A stretch of 64,000 nucleotides of DNA from Lutimonas vermicola (GCF_038433205.1 NZ_JBCDNA010000001.1:310001-374000); one strand, 5' to 3'. Positions 17,715-27,015 are shown, counted from the stretch's first letter. The notes: a model not told the origin generated them from the letters alone. Numbers and translations: made by a program.

Positions 17715-19046
17715 TCACATTACTGCCTCTTTGATCCATTCAAATCTTACAAGACCGTCCTCATCTATGTTCGTGAGTTTGACAGGATGCAGCGAATTCA
17801 CAAGGGCAGGGTTCCAGGGTGTTTTTACTTTAACATAATTTTCTGTGAATCCATGAATATATCCTTTTTTGTTTTCACCCTCAAAAAGAACCGTTAGCGT
17901 CTCCCCAAGTTGAGATTCATAAAAAGCCCTCCTTTTTTTGACCGATAAGCCTCTGAGCATTTTACTTCTTTTATTTCTGACCTTAATCGGAATTACGCCT
18001 TTCATTTCAACGGCTTCGGTATTAGGCCTTTCTGAATAAGTAAAAACATGAAGATAGGAAATATCAAGATTGGATAAGAACTCATAAGTCTCAAGAAACA
18101 CCTCATCAGTTTCACCGGGAAACCCAACGATAACATCTACGCCAATACAGGCATGAGGCATTAATGTTTTGATCTTTTTTACACGGTCAGCATACAGGCT
18201 CGACTGATACCTCCGTTTCATGCTTTTCAGCAGTTCGTCACTTCCACTTTGCAGGGGTATATGAAAATGCGGAACAAAACTTTTTGAACCTGACACAAAA
18301 TCAATGGTTTCATTTTGAAGCAGGTTGGGTTCAATCGAAGAGATCCTTATTCGATGAATTCCCTGCACTGTATCAAGTGCCTGAACCAACTCGAGAAAAG
18401 TATGTTCGTGTTTTTTATTTCCGAATTCACCTTTCCCGTAATCTCCAATGTTTACACCTGTCAGTACAATCTCCTTGATTCCTTTAGCCGATATTTCTTT
18501 GGCATTCTCAATCACATTTTCCAGGGTGTCACTTCGGGAAATTCCCCTGGCCAATGGGATGGTGCAATACGTGCATTTATAATCGCATCCATCCTGTACT
18601 TTGAGGAAAGCTCTTGTGCGATCTCCAATGGAATAGGAACCCACATAGAAATCTGCTTCATCAATTTCACAGGAATGAATCTCCCCCATCTGGTTTTTTG
18701 AAAGATCTTCAATATAGTCAAGTACTTTAAATTTTTCGGTGGCTCCAAGAACAAGGTCAACTCCGTTAATATTCGCAAGTTCTTCAGGCTTTAACTGCGC
18801 ATAGCAACCAATGGCTATTAAGAATGCATCTTCATTTTTCTTTAAGGCTGATTTAACGATAGTTTTAAAGCGTTTATCGGCATTTTCCGTCACAGAGCAG
18901 GTATTGATGACATAGATATCCGCGTAGTCATCAAATTCCACCCTGTTGAATCCTTCGTTTTGAAAATCTCTCGCAATGGTTGACGTTTCTGAAAAATTCA
19001 GTTTGCACCCAAGCGTATAAAAAGCTACTTTTTTATCAGTCTTCAT
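17715..19046 (-). CDS. mtaB: tRNA (t6A37)-methylthiotransferase MtaB
   Basis: 443 residues. I start at ATG 19046; a TTG two codons upstream is the alternative. It has the UPF0004 domain with three cluster cysteines (TLGCKLN, INTCSVTENAD, AIGCYAQ), a radical-SAM CxxxCxxC core (DGCDYKCTYCTIP) and a C-terminal TRAM domain. It inserts a methylthio group on t6A37 of tRNAs decoding ANN codons. The short linker and YTLGCKLN opening favour MtaB over MiaB or RimO. A -7 box TATTTTTG lies about 20 bases upstream, giving a leader under 20 bases. Confidence 0.93.
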   Translation of the reverse strand: MKTDKKVAFYTLGCKLNFSETSTIARDFQNEGFNRVEFDDYADIYVINTCSVTENADKRFKTIVKSALKKNEDAFLIAIGCYAQLKPEELANINGVDLVLGATEKFKVLDYIEDLSKNQMGEIHSCEIDEADFYVGSYSIGDRTRAFLKVQDGCDYKCTYCTIPLARGISRSDTLENVIENAKEISAKGIKEIVLTGVNIGDYGKGEFGNKKHEHTFLELVQALDTVQGIHRIRISSIEPNLLQNETIDFVSGSKSFVPHFHIPLQSGSDELLKSMKRRYQSSLYADRVKKIKTLMPHACIGVDVIVGFPGETDEVFLETYEFLSNLDISYLHVFTYSERPNTEAVEMKGVIPIKVRNKRSKMLRGLSVKKRRAFYESQLGETLTVLFEGENKKGYIHGFTENYVKVKTPWNPALVNSLHPVKLTNIDEDGLVRFEWIKEAVM

Positions 19047-19066
19047 GCTCAATTCTTTAGCGCTGA

Positions 19067-19074
19067 CAAAAATA
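19067..19074 (-). promoter_or_regulatory. mtaB promoter -7 box
   Basis: Minus-strand TATTTTTG, exact consensus, 20 bases upstream of the ATG at 19046. Confidence 0.45.
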
Positions 19075-19136
19075 CAATATTTTCATCGATTGAATTTTTT
19101 GAAGGGTATTAAAAAAATGTTTACGGAGGTAAATGA

Positions 19137-20159
19137 TCAATAACTAAGCCTGGCAAGCACCGGTTCGTGATCAGAAAGTTCAATCTGGTAATTTTTGTGT
19201 TCATTAACCAGGAATTTCTTATCTGCCAGAATAAAGTCTATGCGCAAGGGGTATTTATTAAAAGAATAGGTTTTTCCAAATCCTTTTCCGGCTTCAACAT
19301 AGGTGTCGTTCAGATCATTCTTGAGTTTTAAATAAGCCCAGGAAAAAGCTGTGTTGTTAAAATCACCGCTTATGATTATTTTGTACGGGCAGTTATTCCT
19401 GTGTTCCATGAATTTTTCAACCTGAACCTGTTGCTTGGTAAAGGATTTTTTTAATCTGTAAATCAGTCGCTTAGATTTTCTCTCATCGATATTTAAATCA
19501 ACACTGTCTGGTCTGATTCCAAAGGATTCAAGATGAACATTATAGATTCTTATCGTATCATTGTTACGAATGATATCTATAAAAATGGCATTGTTATTTG
19601 AATTTTCAAAATCAAGACTGCCCTGGTTCACTATCCTGTACTTGGATAGGATAGCTAAACCATTAGCTCTTTTCCCGCCGTTCAGTTTTTCATACACATA
19701 GGGATAATTAAGGTCGACTTCTTTGTCGTGTTTGAATTCCTGAAAAGCGATAATATCGGGATTCTCTTTTTTGATAAAACTGGAGATTTTAGCGGGGACT
19801 TCTTCTGAGGCTATCCATTTGTATTTGTTAAATAACCTCACGTTGTAAGTCATCACTGCAAAACTCCCGCCACTCACCACGGTTTTACTGTTAAATTTAT
19901 AAGGGAAGATTGACAAGCCAATGGCCAGCAGAATACAAAAAAAAGATAAAAGAAATTGCTTTTTTATACCTGATAACAACCAGTACACGATAAAGGCAAC
20001 ATTGGCAAACAGTAACAGTGGAACAGCCAAACTTATGATTGACAATAGGGGGAATGACTGAGGCGATATATAGGGTAGAGTCATTGAGGTAAGGAAAAGC
20101 AATGCCACAATGTTGTTTGCAAAAAATATGATTTTATTTAAAAACGATAAATTTTTCAA
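19137..20159 (-). CDS. Membrane-anchored endonuclease/exonuclease/phosphatase-family protein
   Basis: 340 residues. Three hydrophobic helices occupy about residues 8-90; the EEP domain follows with MTYNVRLFN, IIAFQEFK (catalytic Glu), NVHLESFG, ISGDFNNTAFSWAY and the terminal LSDHEPVLARL. The domain would lie outside the cytoplasm. The substrate (nucleic acid, phosphoinositide or other phosphodiester) is unknown. The start is a TTG; no ATG exists before the first membrane helix. It follows the rhomboid gene by 17 bases and is the last gene of the mutL block. Confidence 0.82.
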   Translation of the reverse strand: MKNLSFLNKIIFFANNIVALLFLTSMTLPYISPQSFPLLSIISLAVPLLLFANVAFIVYWLLSGIKKQFLLSFFCILLAIGLSIFPYKFNSKTVVSGGSFAVMTYNVRLFNKYKWIASEEVPAKISSFIKKENPDIIAFQEFKHDKEVDLNYPYVYEKLNGGKRANGLAILSKYRIVNQGSLDFENSNNNAIFIDIIRNNDTIRIYNVHLESFGIRPDSVDLNIDERKSKRLIYRLKKSFTKQQVQVEKFMEHRNNCPYKIIISGDFNNTAFSWAYLKLKNDLNDTYVEAGKGFGKTYSFNKYPLRIDFILADKKFLVNEHKNYQIELSDHEPVLARLSY

Positions 20160-20176
20160 GAGGGGAATCGTTTAAT

Positions 20177-21034
20177 TTATTTTTTTCCTGCATTAAAGAG
20201 ATAATCCTTTTCTTCTTTTGTCAGGGTGTCATAACCTGACTTACTGATTTTATCCAGTATACTGTCTATTCTATGCTGTTCTTCAGATTTGGTTTCTCTT
20301 TTCTGATAGGCTTTCTTCTGACTATTTTTGTAAACTGTTTTTAAAGGTTTCTTTTCTCTTTTTGACATCAATTGTTCTACCCACCTGATCAAACCCAAGC
20401 CTTGATCAAAATATTTTGTCATCGTCAATCCAATCAGCGATCCGCCCAAATGTGCCAAATGACCACCGGCATTCCCGGTAGGTATTTGGACTACATCCAA
20501 TACAACCAAAACTACAGCAATATACAACAATTTGACGTTTCCAATAAATCTAAATCTCATGGAGTAATGTGGAATATAGCTTGAAATACCAATTACAACG
20601 GCCATTACACCGGCTGAAGCTCCCAATAAAAGTGATTCCTGCGTCTTAAGACCCGGGAGGTAATTGTACGAGATCATATAGACAAATCCGCCTCCCATGA
20701 TTCCAAGCAGGAAATAGACCAAAAACTGCTTATGATTGAAAAAATCAAGAAAGAGGTTGCCAAAATAATACAGCACAAGCATATTAAACAAGATGTGAAA
20801 AAAGCCAACATGAAGAAATCCATAGCTTATAATTGTCCAAGGCCTGTACAGCAAAAGTTCGAAATCAGGTTGCAGGGAAAACCAGTTAACGATGAAATTA
20901 CCATCTATCTGGAACAAAAATGACAGGGTGTTGAACAAATAGGTCAGGATAAAAACGACCACATTGATGATGATGATTTTTTCAACAATACTTCGTGAAA
21001 GGTAATTTTGATATAGGTGTGTTAGCCAATTCAT
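20177..21034 (-). CDS. Rhomboid-family intramembrane protease with cytoplasmic tail
   Basis: 285 residues, six hydrophobic segments to about residue 215, then a charged tail of about 70 residues matching the DUF6576-type tail common in Bacteroidota rhomboids. Active-site features are HVGFFHILFNM, GASAGVMAV (nucleophile Ser in a GxSx variant with Ala where Gly is usual only after the Ser) and HLAHLGGSLIG (catalytic His). It probably cleaves transmembrane segments of unknown substrates. It is second of two adjacent rhomboids, 13 bases after the other. Confidence 0.88.
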   Translation of the reverse strand: MNWLTHLYQNYLSRSIVEKIIIINVVVFILTYLFNTLSFLFQIDGNFIVNWFSLQPDFELLLYRPWTIISYGFLHVGFFHILFNMLVLYYFGNLFLDFFNHKQFLVYFLLGIMGGGFVYMISYNYLPGLKTQESLLLGASAGVMAVVIGISSYIPHYSMRFRFIGNVKLLYIAVVLVVLDVVQIPTGNAGGHLAHLGGSLIGLTMTKYFDQGLGLIRWVEQLMSKREKKPLKTVYKNSQKKAYQKRETKSEEQHRIDSILDKISKSGYDTLTKEEKDYLFNAGKK

Positions 21035-21047
21035 GATTCGAAAGCAG

Positions 21048-21785
21048 TTAATTCCATGATTTGAATTGATTCTTTTGCCAGTATTTCATAATGATAAATC
21101 CTATCACTGCTCCTCCTACATGCGCAAAGTGAGCAATTCCACCACCAAAAATAGAGAAGCCGGTTACTCCAGAAAAGAGGTCTAGCCCGATCAAAACCGG
21201 GATAAAATATTTCGCTGCAATTGGAACGGGCAAAAAGATCAATGCGAGCTTGGCATTGGGAAAACTCATTCCAAAGGCTACCAAGATACCATAAATGGCG
21301 CCCGAGGCCCCCACAGCTGGAGTATTAAAGATTTGGTAAATACCCGATAGTTTTTTTTCAGGAATCTGGTCCAAAATTGCAGAATTGTACCTTCCCGATT
21401 CAAGAAGGATTTGAATATCCTCCGGTCCAACTCCTATGCTTATGAGATCGTTGTAAATGCTGTTGAATTGAAAATAATTGACGGCAGTATATATGAGCCC
21501 CGCACCAATACCGGCCGAAAAGTAAAAGAAAAGGAATTTGTTCCGGCCCCACATCTGCTCCAGAGGTGATCCAAAGGCCCATAAGGCATACATATTAAAG
21601 AGAATATGCATAAACCCTGCATGCATAAACATATGGGATACGAACTGCCAAAATCCAAAGTGATCATTTTTTGGGAAGTACAAAGCCAGCCAGTTTCCAA
21701 GATTCAGGCCGAACAAGGAACTGGCTGCAAAAAAAATAACATTTAATATGATCAAATGTTTAATGGCCTCTGTCAATTTCCCCAT
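21048..21785 (-). CDS. Rhomboid-family intramembrane serine protease
   Basis: 245 residues. Canonical motifs: HAGFMHILFNMYALWAFG, the GxSG nucleophile in GASGAIYG, and the catalytic His in HFAHVGGAVIGF. Between the second and third helices it carries an insertion of about 40 residues not seen in its neighbour. It starts one base after the mutL stop region on the same strand (mutL ends at 21787). The pair looks like an old tandem duplication that has diverged. Confidence 0.9.
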   Translation of the reverse strand: MGKLTEAIKHLIILNVIFFAASSLFGLNLGNWLALYFPKNDHFGFWQFVSHMFMHAGFMHILFNMYALWAFGSPLEQMWGRNKFLFFYFSAGIGAGLIYTAVNYFQFNSIYNDLISIGVGPEDIQILLESGRYNSAILDQIPEKKLSGIYQIFNTPAVGASGAIYGILVAFGMSFPNAKLALIFLPVPIAAKYFIPVLIGLDLFSGVTGFSIFGGGIAHFAHVGGAVIGFIIMKYWQKNQFKSWN

Positions 21786-21786
21786 A

Positions 21787-23646
21787 TTACTCTAAATTAA
21801 ATTTTTCTTCCAAGTCATTTAATGACAAGGTAATAAATGTTTTTTTGCCAAATGGCGAATAATTCGGCTCCTTGCAGGAGAATAATTTATTCAACAGATT
21901 CTCTTGTTCTCTGTTGTTAAGTGAGGTGCCCGGTTTGATCGCAAGACTTTTTGCCAAACTTTTCGTGATCAGGTCAACCTGGCTAAAACTTGATTCAGGC
22001 ACTTCATTCCTAAAATTTTCTATAAGTGATTCAATAATGCCTAGTACTTCTTTTTCGGCAATGGCCGAAGGTATGGAATCAAGAACCAGTGCTTCTTCCT
22101 GTATCTCTGAAATATGAAATCCGGCGCTATTCAGATCTTGCCTGATCTGTTCAATGATCATTACATCATTTTTACTGATCGAAACTTTAAGGGGAAATAA
22201 TAATTGTTGATGTCCAAGACCTTCCATAGTTACCTTTGCGAGGTATTCTTCATAGAGTATACGTTGATGAGCAGCATGCTGATCTATCAAAACCATACCC
22301 GATTTTATCGAACTTGCAATAAACTTTGCTTGTACCTGAAAAGTTTTCAAGGCGGCAGCCTCCTGAGCTTCGTCAAATAAATCTTGGGTGACATTATCCA
22401 TGTCCACCGTAATATTCTCAATGAGTTCATTTTCAGGGTTGTCACTAAGGTATAATGCTTCCCATTGAAGATTCTTTGCAGATCGTTCTTTGTTAAATTT
22501 TGTGTTCCCTTTTTCTTTAAAGGGATTAAAACCTTGATCTATCTCAATAACCGGATTAGTTACATAGGCCCGGTCTTTGTAAGAATAAGGTGTGTCAAGA
22601 CTTGCGTCCCTCTCAAAGTCTAAACTTGGCACTACATTGTACTGGCCGAGACTGTGTTTGATCGTAGACCTTATTATCGCATATAAATCTCGTTCATTAT
22701 CGAATTTTATCTCTGTCTTGGTTGGGTGGATGTTAATGTCAACACTGTTTTTTGGCACATCAAGGTATAAAAAATAGGAGGGATGAGATCCCTGATTTAA
22801 TAAGCCATCATAAGCATTAATTACTGCATGGTGCAGATAAGGACTTTTGATGAACCGGTTATTGACAAAAAAGAATTGCTCCCCTTTTTTTTTCTTTGCA
22901 AATGAGGGTTTGGTAATAAAACCTTTGATACTTAAAATATCAGTTTCTTCATGTATAGGAACCAATTTTTCATTAGTGCTTTTCCCCATAATATTTACCA
23001 CACGCTGCCTGGTGTTGCTGTTCCATTGTTTTGAAGACCCTGCCGGTAATTTAAAAACCTCACTTCCGTTGTGCTCAAAAGAAAAGGCTATTTTGGGATA
23101 GGTAAAAGCCACTCTTTGAAAAGCATCGATAATATGTCTTGTTTCAATAGAATTGGATTTGAGAAAATTTCTTCTGGCCGGAATGTTATAAAAGAGATTT
23201 TTTACTTCGAAGCTCGAACCAACAGGTCCGGCAACGACTTGCTCCGATATAAATTCGCCCCCGTTGATCCTGATTTCTGTGGCCAACTCATCTCCTGCCG
23301 TTTTTGTTCTTAAAACTACATGGGCAATGGCGGCAATAGAAGCTAAAGCTTCACCCCTGAACCCATTTGTATGTAAATTAAATAGATCATTCGCTGTTTG
23401 GATCTTTGAGGTAGCATGTCTTTCAAAAGACATTCTTGCATCCGACGGGCTCATGCCCCGACCATTATCTATCAGTTGGATTAGTGATCTTCCTGCGTCT
23501 TTAACAATCAGTTTTATATCTGTTGCTCCAGCATCCACTGCATTTTCAAGCAATTCCTTCACCACAGAAGCAGGACGTTGAACCACCTCTCCTGCAGCTA
23601 TTTGATTCGCCACATTATCTGGAAGTAATCGAATGAAGTCTGACAT
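21787..23646 (-). CDS. mutL: DNA mismatch repair protein MutL
   Basis: 619 residues. The N-terminal GHKL ATPase has IAAGEVVQRPASVVKELLENAVDAGAT, DNGRGM and TNGFRGEALASIAA, then the transducer with FVNNRFIKSP and DVNIHPTKTEIKF. The C-terminal dimerisation domain starts near 440. Its would-be endonuclease motif reads DQHAAHQ (about 454-460), with Gln where the metal-binding Glu is expected, and the usual C-terminal GRP motif is replaced by SPFGKKTF (about 597-602). I infer it may lack nicking activity. It couples MutS recognition to downstream repair factors. It overlaps or abuts the preceding 96-residue gene by one base. Confidence 0.95.
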   Translation of the reverse strand: MSDFIRLLPDNVANQIAAGEVVQRPASVVKELLENAVDAGATDIKLIVKDAGRSLIQLIDNGRGMSPSDARMSFERHATSKIQTANDLFNLHTNGFRGEALASIAAIAHVVLRTKTAGDELATEIRINGGEFISEQVVAGPVGSSFEVKNLFYNIPARRNFLKSNSIETRHIIDAFQRVAFTYPKIAFSFEHNGSEVFKLPAGSSKQWNSNTRQRVVNIMGKSTNEKLVPIHEETDILSIKGFITKPSFAKKKKGEQFFFVNNRFIKSPYLHHAVINAYDGLLNQGSHPSYFLYLDVPKNSVDINIHPTKTEIKFDNERDLYAIIRSTIKHSLGQYNVVPSLDFERDASLDTPYSYKDRAYVTNPVIEIDQGFNPFKEKGNTKFNKERSAKNLQWEALYLSDNPENELIENITVDMDNVTQDLFDEAQEAAALKTFQVQAKFIASSIKSGMVLIDQHAAHQRILYEEYLAKVTMEGLGHQQLLFPLKVSISKNDVMIIEQIRQDLNSAGFHISEIQEEALVLDSIPSAIAEKEVLGIIESLIENFRNEVPESSFSQVDLITKSLAKSLAIKPGTSLNNREQENLLNKLFSCKEPNYSPFGKKTFITLSLNDLEEKFNLE

Positions 23647-23936
23647 TAAAACAGTTTATGCAATTCAAATAAATAGGCTAAAATCCCGACTAAGATAGTT
23701 ATTATAATAGCAAGTCGGATGTTGACGGCTCTGTTGGATGACATTTTCTTATGCCTTTGCCAACTTGATCTAAGATGATCTTTGGAGATTGTTATTTTGG
23801 GGATATCAGTTACAGAATTGTCTTTGTTCTTGTATTTTTCTTTTAATTTTTCCAAACGCTCTTTACGCTCGTCATAATAACGAGGTTTGTAATTGAATAC
23901 ATAATGAGCTCTTGGTTTAAAAGCATTTCCGAACAT
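23646..23936 (-). CDS. Small single-span membrane protein
   Basis: 96 residues. A basic N-terminal half (YKPRYYDERKERLEKLKEKYKNK) precedes one C-terminal transmembrane helix (about 73-92), so the charged part faces the cytoplasm. From memory such proteins between ribH and mutL in Flavobacteriia are sometimes mislabelled 'riboflavin synthase beta subunit'; it has no lumazine synthase feature. It shares a base with the mutL start and is the first gene after a very good promoter. Confidence 0.65.
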   Translation of the reverse strand: MFGNAFKPRAHYVFNYKPRYYDERKERLEKLKEKYKNKDNSVTDIPKITISKDHLRSSWQRHKKMSSNRAVNIRLAIIITILVGILAYLFELHKLF

Positions 23937-23953
23937 AGCACTTGCATTTCATA

Positions 23954-23985
23954 CAAAATTACAGAAATATGATAAGCTGATCAAA
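23954..23985 (-). promoter_or_regulatory. Promoter of the membrane protein-mutL-rhomboid block
   Basis: Minus strand TTTG (23985-23982), 20-base spacer and TAATTTTG (23961-23954): a near-ideal Bacteroidota housekeeping promoter, 18 bases upstream of the ATG at 23936. Confidence 0.7.
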
Positions 23986-24024
23986 TAAAGTTATGTTAAA
24001 AGCCTTTGATAAATGCCCTTTATT

Positions 24025-24507
24025 TTAAAGACTACTGTTTAAAGCCGCCATTTTGATGGCTGCTACAGCGCATTCAATCCCTTTATTCCCGTGTTTGCCT
24101 CCAGACCTGTCAATAGATTGTTGCCTGGTATGATCAGTGAGTACACAAAAAATGGTAGGGGTATCATATTTTAGATTGAGATCTTTGATACCTTGAGTAA
24201 CGCCTTCACAGACAAAAGTAAAATGCTCTGTTTCTCCTTTGATCACATTGCCTATCGCAATTAATGCATCCAACTCTTTATTAATCAGTAATTGTTTACA
24301 GCCATTTATGAGTTCGAAACTCCCGGGAACTTTAATCGATAAAATATTTTCATCTTTTGCTCCATGCTCCAGCAAAGTAGCACGTGCTCCATCAAAGAGG
24401 TTTTGGGTAATATCAGGATTCCATTCAGACACTACAATACCAAATTTGAAGGGAGAGGCATCAGGTATGCTTTCACTATCGTATAAGGAAAGGTTTGCAG
24501 TTGCCAT
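24025..24507 (-). CDS. ribH: 6,7-dimethyl-8-ribityllumazine synthase
   Basis: 160 residues. It condenses the ribityl-aminouracil with dihydroxybutanone phosphate in riboflavin synthesis and usually forms a 60-subunit shell. Motifs: FGIVVSEWNPDI, KVPGSFELINGCKQL, AIGNVIKGETEHF (His/Glu active-site segment) and FCVLTDHTRQQSIDRSGGKHGNKG (conserved Arg). It lies 8 bases after the TPR gene on the same strand. No FMN riboswitch is visible upstream, since the leader belongs to the TPR gene. Confidence 0.96.
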   Translation of the reverse strand: MATANLSLYDSESIPDASPFKFGIVVSEWNPDITQNLFDGARATLLEHGAKDENILSIKVPGSFELINGCKQLLINKELDALIAIGNVIKGETEHFTFVCEGVTQGIKDLNLKYDTPTIFCVLTDHTRQQSIDRSGGKHGNKGIECAVAAIKMAALNSSL

Positions 24508-24515
24508 GGTTTCTT

Positions 24516-25280
24516 TTATTTTTGAGCTATCTGAGCTCTTTGAATAAAAATATCGATATTCTTGGCTTCTTCAGATTTTGGATAATTATCCTTTATGGTT
24601 TGATAATACCCTTCAGCATCTTTAAATTTGCCCAGCTCCATCGCTATATTTCCAGCTCTGAATAAATATAAGGGTGAGGTAAAATTATTGTCTTTTACCC
24701 TTGCGGCCTCCAAATAGTATTGCAAGCCATCTTCGGGTTGTCCAATTTCAACAAAGGCATCTCCAATATTTCCTTTTGCAAGTGCGGCGAGCATTTCATC
24801 CTCAGAGGAGAAATCACTTAAATATTTAATGGCACTTTCGTAATCACCTGTTTTAAGAAAAGCGATTCCACTCATATATTTGGCCAGGTTTCCGGCTTTT
24901 GTACTGCCATAGTTGTCAACGATATCGATAAGGCCATATTTACCATCTGTACCGTTAAGGCTAAGATTGTATAATGAATCGACTGCGACACTGGTGTTTT
25001 GAGCTTCCTCAAAATATCGTTTTGGGAAAGCAAGTTCGTCAGCAGCTTCTTTTTCTTTTGGTTCAATAACATATTTGTTATATGCTAAAAATGCAAGAAT
25101 GATTCCTGCTATAACGATTAATCCGGTAAAAATAATCTTTTGATTCTTTTCAACCCATTGCTCTGATCTTGATGCAGTTTCGTCTAAAGTGTTGAACACC
25201 TCAGCCGTAGTACTTTGATCTTCAATGCTTCCCTGATTACCTTTCTTTACTTTATTTCCTCTTTTTTTATAAGTCGCCAT
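24516..25280 (-). CDS. Single-span membrane protein with TPR repeats (YfgM-like)
   Basis: 254 residues from ATG 25280. A longer frame begins 14 codons upstream at 25322, but an exact -7 box (TATTTTTG, 25308-25301) lies inside it, so transcription would start downstream of that codon. The basic N-terminus (YKKRGNKVKKGNQG) leads to one transmembrane helix (about 52-70), then at least four TPR units to the C-terminus, facing the periplasm. This is the architecture of YfgM/ancillary SecYEG-translocon proteins. The link to secretion is an inference. Confidence 0.75.
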   Translation of the reverse strand: MATYKKRGNKVKKGNQGSIEDQSTTAEVFNTLDETASRSEQWVEKNQKIIFTGLIVIAGIILAFLAYNKYVIEPKEKEAADELAFPKRYFEEAQNTSVAVDSLYNLSLNGTDGKYGLIDIVDNYGSTKAGNLAKYMSGIAFLKTGDYESAIKYLSDFSSEDEMLAALAKGNIGDAFVEIGQPEDGLQYYLEAARVKDNNFTSPLYLFRAGNIAMELGKFKDAEGYYQTIKDNYPKSEEAKNIDIFIQRAQIAQK

Positions 25281-25300
25281 CGGTCTTTTTATTAATGGCG

Positions 25301-25308
25301 CAAAAATA
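25301..25308 (-). promoter_or_regulatory. Promoter -7 box of the TPR gene
   Basis: Minus-strand TATTTTTG. Its position, 21 bases upstream of ATG 25280, decides the start codon of the TPR gene. The -33 region is not distinct. Confidence 0.5.
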
Positions 25309-25493
25309 AAATATTTATTCAAATTATTGACTTAATTTAAACTTAATTTTTGTTTTTTTGTAAGGTTCACTTCTTTGAACAGTAAAAGGGTTTAAATAGT
25401 TAAAAATTAATTAGTTAGTATCTGTTTGTTCAGGCAGATGACAAAAGTGTCTCAATCGGTTGAACCAATTGGGCGCACAGAAGGATTTTATCT

Positions 25494-26591
25494 ATGTTTT
25501 TAGAAAGTATATCACTGATCAACTTTAAGAATTTTTCTGAGAAGTCATTTAGTTTTGACGAAAGGATCAATTGTCTTGTAGGCAACAACGGAGTGGGTAA
25601 GACCAATGTACTGGATGCCATTTACTATCTCTCGCACACCAGGGGCTATTTTAATGCCGTTGCCTCTCAAAATATTAAGCATGAACAAGATTTTTTTGTT
25701 TTAGACGGTATTTTTAAAAAAGGTGATCGGCCTGAGCATATCCATTGCAGTTTAAAGAAAGGTCACAAAAAGGTAGTCAAAAGAAACGGTAAGGAATATG
25801 AAAAACTCTCTGATCATTTTGGACTGATACCTTTGGTCATCATTTCACCATCAGATACGAACCTGATCAGCGAAGGAAGTGAATTGAGAAGAAAGTTCAT
25901 GGATATGATCATCTCAATGAATGACAGAGCATATTTTCACGATCTCATTCATTATAACAAGACGATTAGTCAAAGGAATTCCCTCCTAAAATACTTTGCA
26001 TCTAATTTCACTTTTGACAGTGATAACCTGGAAATATATGATGAGCAACTCATCGTTTTCGGCGAAAGGATCTTTGAGAAGCGCAAATCTTTTATTAAAG
26101 AATTTACACCTATATTTAACAAGCGTTACAGTCATATCATTGAAAAGTCATCGACTGCGAGTGTAAAAGAAGAGGTTACTTTTTCATATAAAACACAATT
26201 GGAGCAATCGGATTTCAGAACCTTGCTCAGGCAGCATCTTGAAAAAGACAGGGCACTGCATTATTCGTCGGCCGGCATACACAAAGACGACCTTCTTTTT
26301 CAGATCAATGAACACCCGGTAAAGAAGATAGGGTCTCAGGGGCAACAGAAATCATTTTTGATCGCCTTAAAACTGGCTCAGTTTGATTTTATAACCAAAA
26401 AATCACAGTTTAAGCCCATTTTGTTGCTTGACGATATTTTTGACAAGTTAGACGACCAAAGGGTAGGACAGTTGCTGCATCTTGTCAACGACGATAGTTT
26501 TGGCCAGTTATTCATAACAGACACGCATGACAAGAGAACCGAGGCATTGATTAAAGAAACAGGCCAGTCCTATAAGATGTTCGGTCTTTAA
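25494..26591 (+). CDS. recF: DNA replication and repair protein RecF
   Basis: 365 residues. An SMC-like ABC ATPase that helps load RecA at gaps. Walker A is GNNGVGKTN near residue 30; the ABC signature region is SQGQQKSFLIALKLAQ; Walker B with D-loop is ILLLDDIFDKLDD. The helical arm between them is short, as expected for RecF. It is divergent from the TPR gene and followed after 11 bases by a DciA-like gene, a common arrangement in Bacteroidota. Confidence 0.95.
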   Translation: MFLESISLINFKNFSEKSFSFDERINCLVGNNGVGKTNVLDAIYYLSHTRGYFNAVASQNIKHEQDFFVLDGIFKKGDRPEHIHCSLKKGHKKVVKRNGKEYEKLSDHFGLIPLVIISPSDTNLISEGSELRRKFMDMIISMNDRAYFHDLIHYNKTISQRNSLLKYFASNFTFDSDNLEIYDEQLIVFGERIFEKRKSFIKEFTPIFNKRYSHIIEKSSTASVKEEVTFSYKTQLEQSDFRTLLRQHLEKDRALHYSSAGIHKDDLLFQINEHPVKKIGSQGQQKSFLIALKLAQFDFITKKSQFKPILLLDDIFDKLDDQRVGQLLHLVNDDSFGQLFITDTHDKRTEALIKETGQSYKMFGL

Positions 26592-26602
26592 AAGAAAATG
26601 AA

Positions 26603-26899
26603 ATGAGCAAAAGAGAAAATGACACCAATAAACTAAAAGATCTTATACCTCAAATGTTGCAGGAGAATAAGCTGAAAAAAGGAATGGATCAGATTCATGT
26701 AAAAGAAGCCTGGGTTGAAGTCATGGGCCAGGGTGTTGCAAATTATACCGAATCTGTTATTTTAAAAAACCACACTGTGTTTGTAAAGCTAAGCTCTGCT
26801 GCTTTACGCGAGGAATTGCAATACGGGCAGGATAAAATTGTAAAAATGATGGATACTGCATTAGCGCATGTGTCAGTAAGATCGATAAAATTAATGTAG
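26603..26899 (+). CDS. DUF721/DciA-like protein
   Basis: 98 residues. The pattern LKDLIPQMLQENKLKKGMDQIHVKEAWVEVMGQGVANYTESVILKNHTVFVKLSSAALREELQYGQDKIV matches the DUF721 (DciA) core, a KH-like fold that helps load the replicative helicase in bacteria without DnaC. Cotranscription with recF supports a replication or repair role. It has no long C-terminal extension. Assignment as the functional helicase loader is an inference. Confidence 0.8.
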   Translation: MSKRENDTNKLKDLIPQMLQENKLKKGMDQIHVKEAWVEVMGQGVANYTESVILKNHTVFVKLSSAALREELQYGQDKIVKMMDTALAHVSVRSIKLM

Positions 26900-26960
26900 T
26901 TTTTCATACCTTGATTTTTCTTCCGCCGCTTTTGCAGTTCAAGGGTTATAATTGAATACA

Positions 26961-26994
26961 AAAAAACCATCCGTCAATTGAAGGATGGTTTTTT
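26961..26994. terminator. Bidirectional terminator between the DUF721 gene and ndk
   Basis: 12-bp stem AAAAAACCATCC / GGATGGTTTTTT around a 10-base loop, with T runs on both strands. It ends the recF-DUF721 transcript and the convergent ndk transcript. Confidence 0.85.
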
Positions 26995-27015
26995 TATTTT
27001 GTAAAACTGAAAAAT

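Noticed and set aside
24025..25493. FMN riboswitch upstream of ribH
   Set aside because: ribH begins 8 bases after the TPR gene and no leader of the required size or conserved RFN boxes is visible.
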